Origin: Apium graveolens
Lineage: Eukaryota > Streptophyta > Magnoliopsida > Apiales > Apiaceae
DNA length: 64,000 nucleotides
Assembly: GCF_009905375.1 (NCBI RefSeq)
Contig: NC_133650.1
Span: 141,539,135-141,603,134 of the forward strand
Direction of reading: 5' to 3'
In this document: positions 59,625 to 64,000 of the stretch, piece after piece
Numbering within the stretch: the stretch's first letter is position 1
Layout: each line of letters opens with the position of its first letter
Made by a program: the position numbers and the translations under genes
The notes under the pieces: generated by a model
Seen by the model: only the letters and a program-made list of their open reading frames with translations
Told to the model about the DNA's origin: nothing
Databases searched by the model: none

Positions 59625-60524
59625 CCCAAGAAGGTGAGGTTTTGGGGTTAATCATTCTTTCACACTCATATACACACACAACCACCTTACATTCATATTC
59701 ATCCTCATCTTCCCAAAAAGCTAGTTCTTACTCTCACGCCGGAGGCGCCGCGGGACTCCAACCCCCCTTCCGGTGTTGTTTTGTAGGAACCCAACCACAG
59801 CTACACCTCTATAGCGGCGAAGGATCCAGGACGGCGTCGAAGGAGCAGCCCCGCCACCAGGAGTTATCATTTATCACTTTAATTTTGTCTCCAAAAATCC
59901 AGAGATTAATGTCATAGTGCCATTTCCATTACAATTTTTGGGTGAGGATCATAACCACTGAGTTTGAAATCAGTAGCCTCAAATGAATCTGTGTCTATCT
60001 TCTAACAATCGATCTATAGAACCTACACATCAATTAAAAAATTAATTTCATATTGCATCGGAAGAGTATGAAAACGACAAAATCTTTCATTCTTAATGTT
60101 GTAACATCATCAATTTTAAAATACTCTTCAACCAAATATTAAAAACTCTTTTCATGTGCTATATATGAAACGTCAAAAAAAACTTTTGTTATTTCTCCTT
60201 AATATAATCTCAAATATTAAAAAAAATTTGGCAATTAATGCATTAAACAATTAATTTTGTTTGTTAAAATACAATGTAATTACTCATTTAACTATAGTAT
60301 TTAAAACAAGAAAAATGTTTCAAATTGACAATAAAAATATATTATTATATATATGAATCTACGAATCACCAAAAATCATTTAGATCTTTTTTATTTTAAT
60401 TAAATTAAAATTGATATTGTACAATTTTTTTAATTTAATTGCTATGGTAATATAAATGGATAAAAATACACAAAGCTAATTTCTATTTGATAAAAATTGT
60501 GTTAACACATAAAATTCAAATTAT

Positions 60525-60561
60525 TCTAGCTAGCCCGTGCATCGCACGGGTTATAGACTAG
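60525..60561 (+). mobile_element. Orphan Helitron 3' terminus
   Basis: A perfect hairpin CCCGTGC-ATC-GCACGGG (60534-60550) is followed by TTATAGACTAG and then T, the standard Helitron 3' end. The 5' end is not identified; the A+T-rich stretch from about 59936 is probably its body. It carries no gene, so it is a non-autonomous element, distinct from the giant Helitron, whose hairpin sequence differs. Confidence 0.85.
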
Positions 60562-60740
60562 TAATTATTTATTTAGAGAATTTGGCATTTATATTATCGG
60601 TCTAGACAATTTGGAGATTTAATATTATTTTGGAGATTTTTAGACTATTTAATTATTGTTTCGAAATATATTAGTGCTCTGTTTGCATGTTTATGGATTT
60701 TAAGTAATATCTCCTTTTAAATTTAAAAAGGGGTGTTACA
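60562..60740 (+). repeat. 3' end of a Ty3/gypsy 5' LTR
   Basis: A+T-rich sequence ending AAAAAGGGGTGTTACA immediately before a primer-binding site. The LTR's beginning is not visible next to it, because the Helitron end abuts at 60561; the Helitron probably inserted in this LTR. Confidence 0.7.
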
Positions 60741-60744
60741 GAGT

Positions 60745-60756
60745 TGGTATAAGAGC
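60745..60756 (+). promoter_or_regulatory. Primer-binding site of gypsy element
   Basis: TGGTATAAGAGC, four bases after the LTR end, matches the tRNA-iMet complement with one change. Confidence 0.75.
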
Positions 60757-60952
60757 TTAGGTTCTTTCTTATAGAAAACCTACTTAGGTTGGCCTGTGAG
60801 TTTGGGTGGACGATAGGATGGGTGTTATATTTAATTTCGTTTTATTCCGCTATTTATCATTTTATTTTGCTTGATCCTTTTGAAATCTATTTGTAACTGC
60901 TTCATCATAATTGTTCTCTTAATCTTCGTTCGTTCGCTACCTTATATTGTAG

Positions 60953-61411
60953 ATGCCTCCTAGACGTGATCCTTTTCACATTGACCCTACTGAGCTTACT
61001 GCGATGATAGGGCAAGCAGTGGCTCAGGCTGTACAACATGCTTTGGCAAACCAAGAAAATAAGAATGGCGACGGAAATCAAAATGGCGAAGGAAATCAGA
61101 ATGGACAAGGAAATCAGAATGGAAAGGGAAATTAGAATCAGAATGGTTAGGGCCATCATTTGGAACCACTTATATGGTTGGAGAAGTTTGTAAAGAAGAA
61201 ACCAGACTCTTTTAGTTCAACAAAGACTCCTATTGATGTTGAAAATTGGATTGTTCATCTCAAGAAGATTTTTGATGCACTTGGTAGTGATGAGATTCAG
61301 AAGGTCAGGTTAGTTGTATATAAGTTGGAGGGGGATGCTAGAGGGGAGAGGTATATAGAGACTTTGGAATGAAAGGGATTCAAGGAGGTGTTCTATGAGC
61401 AGTATGTTCGC
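60953..61411 (+). pseudogene. Ty3/gypsy gag, N-terminal fragment with stops
   Basis: Starts MPPRRDPFHIDPTELTAMIG, then a repetitive Asn/Gly/Gln stretch (GNQNGEGNQNGQGNQNG) from a 12-nt tandem repeat, then KTPIDVENWIVHLKKIFDAL and VRLVVYKLEGDA, a gypsy gag capsid motif. Stops: TAG at 61133 and 61148, TGA at 61370. The frame is cut at 61411 by insertion of another element. Capsid protein in origin; lineage probably chromovirus or Tat, not decided. Confidence 0.8.
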
Positions 61412-62667
61412 TGTAATTCTAACGCGTACGCGATCACAAGTAGTATAAGATTCAAATCAAGTTCGTTCCCACAGAGAATTAGGCTAATTTTAGACTATGC
61501 ACTTATACAATAATATATGGTTATCGCTCAATGCTTAGACAAGTGACAATTTGAGTTTTGATTATCTAAGGAATTATACTAAATAACATTAACTAAGAGA
61601 ATTAAAAGTGATTTACTTATATGAGAATAAACATGAGATTCTAACTTTATTAAATACTTCATTCAAAATTTATGTTCTTTATCCTTAGCATGTGATGGTG
61701 ATGAAAACTAATCAGATAACACGAAATTAGTATACGCCAACTTTCGTTGTTCGTATACCCTACTATCAAAAATCCATAATTAAGATAGAAGTCGAATAGA
61801 CACCAATTATGCTCAGTCCCTATATGTCTATAAAGATTGAAAACATAATGGTTTAAGAGCAAGTTATCTATCATAATTACATAGGGTGAATAAGATGGTT
61901 AAAATTACCCACGAATCATGCACAACAGATATACATGAACCTATGATAGCATGGCAAGTTCTAAACCTCTCTATTCACTGTCGCTTCAATAGAGATTAAC
62001 AAACAATCTTAGATGTTAGCTACGCATCAAAGACGAATAAGCACAACCAAAATAGGAAATCATAAATCACCACACACAAAGGATTATAAAACAATTAACT
62101 ATTGAAATCCATAAATAAATCCGTTAGAACCCCATGACAATGATTAGTTCATAATCGAACTCATCGTCACCATGGGTTCTAATGAAAGCATGATATAAAA
62201 AAATATAAGAGTAATAGGGTTCAAAGTAAATCGAAAACAAGCATCTGAAGTACAACTATAATGAAACATACAAAAGTCTTGGTCTCCGTAGCCGTCTTGT
62301 GCTCTCTAGGTCTTCGTATTGCTCTCTTTGGTCTCCTCATTATTAAAAATGAGTTACTATGGGTTTATATAGCTTCTGGACGACCTGGGCCCTAAAAATC
62401 TTCGAATGCAAGTCAAATCAGGATTCTGTCAAAAGGACCTGGCGCGGCCGCCCCATGCTCCGCGCGCACGCTTCCTGCAACTCTGGCGCGGCCGTCTGGC
62501 CTTCCGCGCGGGTGCGTCGCCTTCCTACTCTTGGACTTCATTTCCTTGTTTCTTTTGTATCTTGAGCTCCGTTTGTCAGAATTTGGCGATCCAATAACTT
62601 GAGTCCAAAACACCAACTTAAGCTTGTAATGAAGCGTTCCAAGTAGATATAAAATCCACTTATCACA
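61412..62667 (-). repeat. 3' LTR of a second gypsy-type element
   Basis: On the minus strand it starts TGTGATAAGTGG just after a TTTGGGGG polypurine tract and ends GAATTACA at 61412, next to a truncated gag. Includes a G+C-rich patch with GGCGCGGCCG repeats (62440-62520). The bases outside are TTCGC; the partner TSD is beyond the window. Confidence 0.75.
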
Positions 62668-62675
62668 CCCCCAAA
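62668..62675 (-). promoter_or_regulatory. Polypurine tract
   Basis: The minus strand reads TTTGGGGG, directly before the LTR. An upstream palindromic ATGCTTGAGGACAAGCAT (62683-62700) is a common neighbour of the tract in Athila/Tat-like elements. Confidence 0.7.
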
Positions 62676-63922
62676 CTTGAATCGATGCTTGTCCTCAAGC
62701 ATAAACAGACTCAAAAACTACAAGACATCTTAATGCATGAATGCAACTACGTGAATGCAACTAAATAATAATGTAATCGATCCCCTTAGAATAACCATAA
62801 CCAACCAACAAGCCAATGCCTCTAAGAATGCAATGACTCTAAACAAAGTTCGAATAAATCCCACAAACCAACTCACAAACCAGAAACGTGCGTATGTGTA
62901 CGCGTAATAGATATACTCTCGATACTAGATCAATAACCATAACTTATCTATCATCAAAATAATCACAAGTTTATAAATAGAATAGATGTTAAACACATAA
63001 TGACTCACAACACCTCCTTTCTACTAGATTTATACACGGATTCACGCTATTATTAAAAACATAACAAAGATGCTTATTTGACCGTGCAATGAATGAGGTC
63101 CCAAAAGACTTATACAATAATACCCATGTAGCGAGCGTTAGGTTAGCGGATCCCAGGTTACAAAAGCCTTAGGTCACTAGGCACAAAGTCCCCTAGAACT
63201 TAATGACTCGATTGTTAAAGAGCTCACTCTTGGCCAATTATGCATAGCACAAATATATTTTTTTCTTTTCTTTTTCTTTTCTTTTTCTATTTGTTTTCTT
63301 TTCTTTTTTTTTCAACTTCTGAATGAGTGCGTTTCGCTCCATCTCATTCAACCCTAGACTACTCATAAATATGAGCCGGCTATTAGCCATTTGACGCCTA
63401 GCCTTATTCACAACTAGCAATGAAATCCAAGTTTTTCTCCAGTCTTAAAATCAGGGTTTTTACGTCATTACGAGAATACCAAAAATTCTAGATATAAACA
63501 AGTGATTAAATCTCAACAAGTAACAAGTATGATCATGATCTAGCTAAAAAGCAATCCTATAAGACTTGTGAATTTTTTTATATTTTTTTTGGCATGCAAA
63601 TCAATTCATTAGACTTAAACAACCCTCTATTCGTCATCAACACACTCAAATTAACATCAATTTATTAATCAAAAATAACTCATCCTAAGGGATCATGTTA
63701 TATGCATGCACATGCAACTATATGAACTCACATAAAAAATATAACAAATATGTCCTACATGAACAATCATGCAAAAATATGAATAAAATACAACTAAATA
63801 TGTGACATGAATCTATATGAATCTATATGGACACACACACAAACTAATCCGTACATTATCTCCCCCAAACTTAAAATTTTCAATGTCCTCATTGCAGGTA
63901 ATAATAAGGATTTTAGGCGTAC
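62676..63922 (-). other. 3' untranslated interior of the second gypsy-type element
   Basis: A+T-rich, with a pyrimidine tract of TTTTC units (63255-63312) and no long ORF on either strand. Such long 3' untranslated interiors are usual in Athila/Tat-type elements. Confidence 0.6.
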
Positions 63923-64000
63923 CTAGTTATCAGAATCATCACCCTCCTCGGGTGGAGTATAAGGTGGCAGATACACAGAATCAGTACCAAACACCGGCCA
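63923..64000 (-). CDS. C-terminal end of an ORF of the second gypsy-type element (partial)
   Basis: On the minus strand, open from the window edge: WPVFGTDSVYLPPYTPPEEG, then DDSDN and a TAG at 63923-63925. Acidic, Pro-rich tail. Position 5' of the long untranslated interior suits the last ORF of an Athila/Tat-like element. Too short to name. Confidence 0.4.
   Translation of the reverse strand, partial: WPVFGTDSVYLPPYTPPEEGDDSDN

Larger units (their letters stand above)
59050..59935 (+). repeat. Gypsy-type LTR fragment with TATA box
   Basis: Begins with a 40-bp minisatellite, then C-rich U3-like sequence with ACGTG motifs (59404-59480), a TATA box, a leader with CACACTCATATACACACA, and a GCCGGAGGCGCCGCGGGACTC plus CCGGTGTTGTTTTGTAGG block, a pattern seen in plant Ty3/gypsy Tat-group LTRs. 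Ends are not defined, and no primer-binding site or TSD is seen, so it is probably a solo LTR or truncated remnant. Confidence 0.65.

Noticed and set aside
63238..63420. Lys/Arg-rich minus-strand ORF near the right end
   Set aside because: The basic tail is a translation of a TTTTC pyrimidine tract in an untranslated retroelement interior.

Overview
This window is repeat-dense nuclear DNA from a flowering plant, most likely a eudicot. Evidence: introns with GT/AG borders, long LTR retrotransposons, a primer-binding site matching plant initiator tRNA-Met, plant B3 DNA-binding domains and a plant-type Helitron. I cannot name the species. I see no rRNA or tRNA genes, no CRISPR array and no intact single-copy host gene. 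Almost all sequence belongs to mobile elements, many nested inside one another. Boundaries rest on terminal motifs and target-site duplications (TSDs) read by eye; percent identities are visual estimates.

Layout: 1-2322 is the 5' part of a decayed minus-strand Ty1/copia element. 2706-13538 is an LTR element with about 3.1-3.2 kb LTRs that begin TATAAC instead of TG, a 387-bp interior and a GTAGC TSD. Its left LTR is split by a 4.1-kb solo LTR of another family (5552-9638, TSD AGTCA). 13544-17685 is A+T-rich DNA holding a MITE and an inverted-repeat pair. 17686-28518 is a 10.8-kb Sirevirus-like copia element with gag, pol, two further ORF regions, LTRs, primer-binding site and polypurine tract, carrying several stops and a deletion.

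28833-56150 is the highlight: a putative giant minus-strand Helitron of 27.3 kb, about 21 kb without nested insertions. Read in its own direction it carries a broken Rep/helicase gene with an HUH nuclease and PIF1-type helicase, an oppositely oriented multi-B3 gene, a small two-exon coiled-coil gene on the plus strand, and two tandem RPA70-like single-strand-binding protein genes. It ends in a hairpin followed by CTAG. A 4.4-kb solo LTR (TSD CCAGC) has split the Rep exon, and a 1.9-kb solo LTR of the TATAAC family (TSD ACAAT) lies in its 5' part.

56151-64000 holds an exon-like fragment resembling an LSG1-type GTPase, simple and tandem repeats, a gypsy-type LTR fragment with a 40-bp minisatellite and TATA box, an orphan plus-strand Helitron 3' end, the start of a Ty3/gypsy element with truncated gag, and the 3' LTR and 3' interior of another gypsy-type element that runs off the right edge.

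Within the Helitron, Rep/Hel would nick and unwind DNA for rolling-circle transposition and the RPA-like proteins would coat single strands. The B3 and coiled-coil genes are passengers of unknown use. The lesions seen mean this copy cannot now encode an intact transposase.
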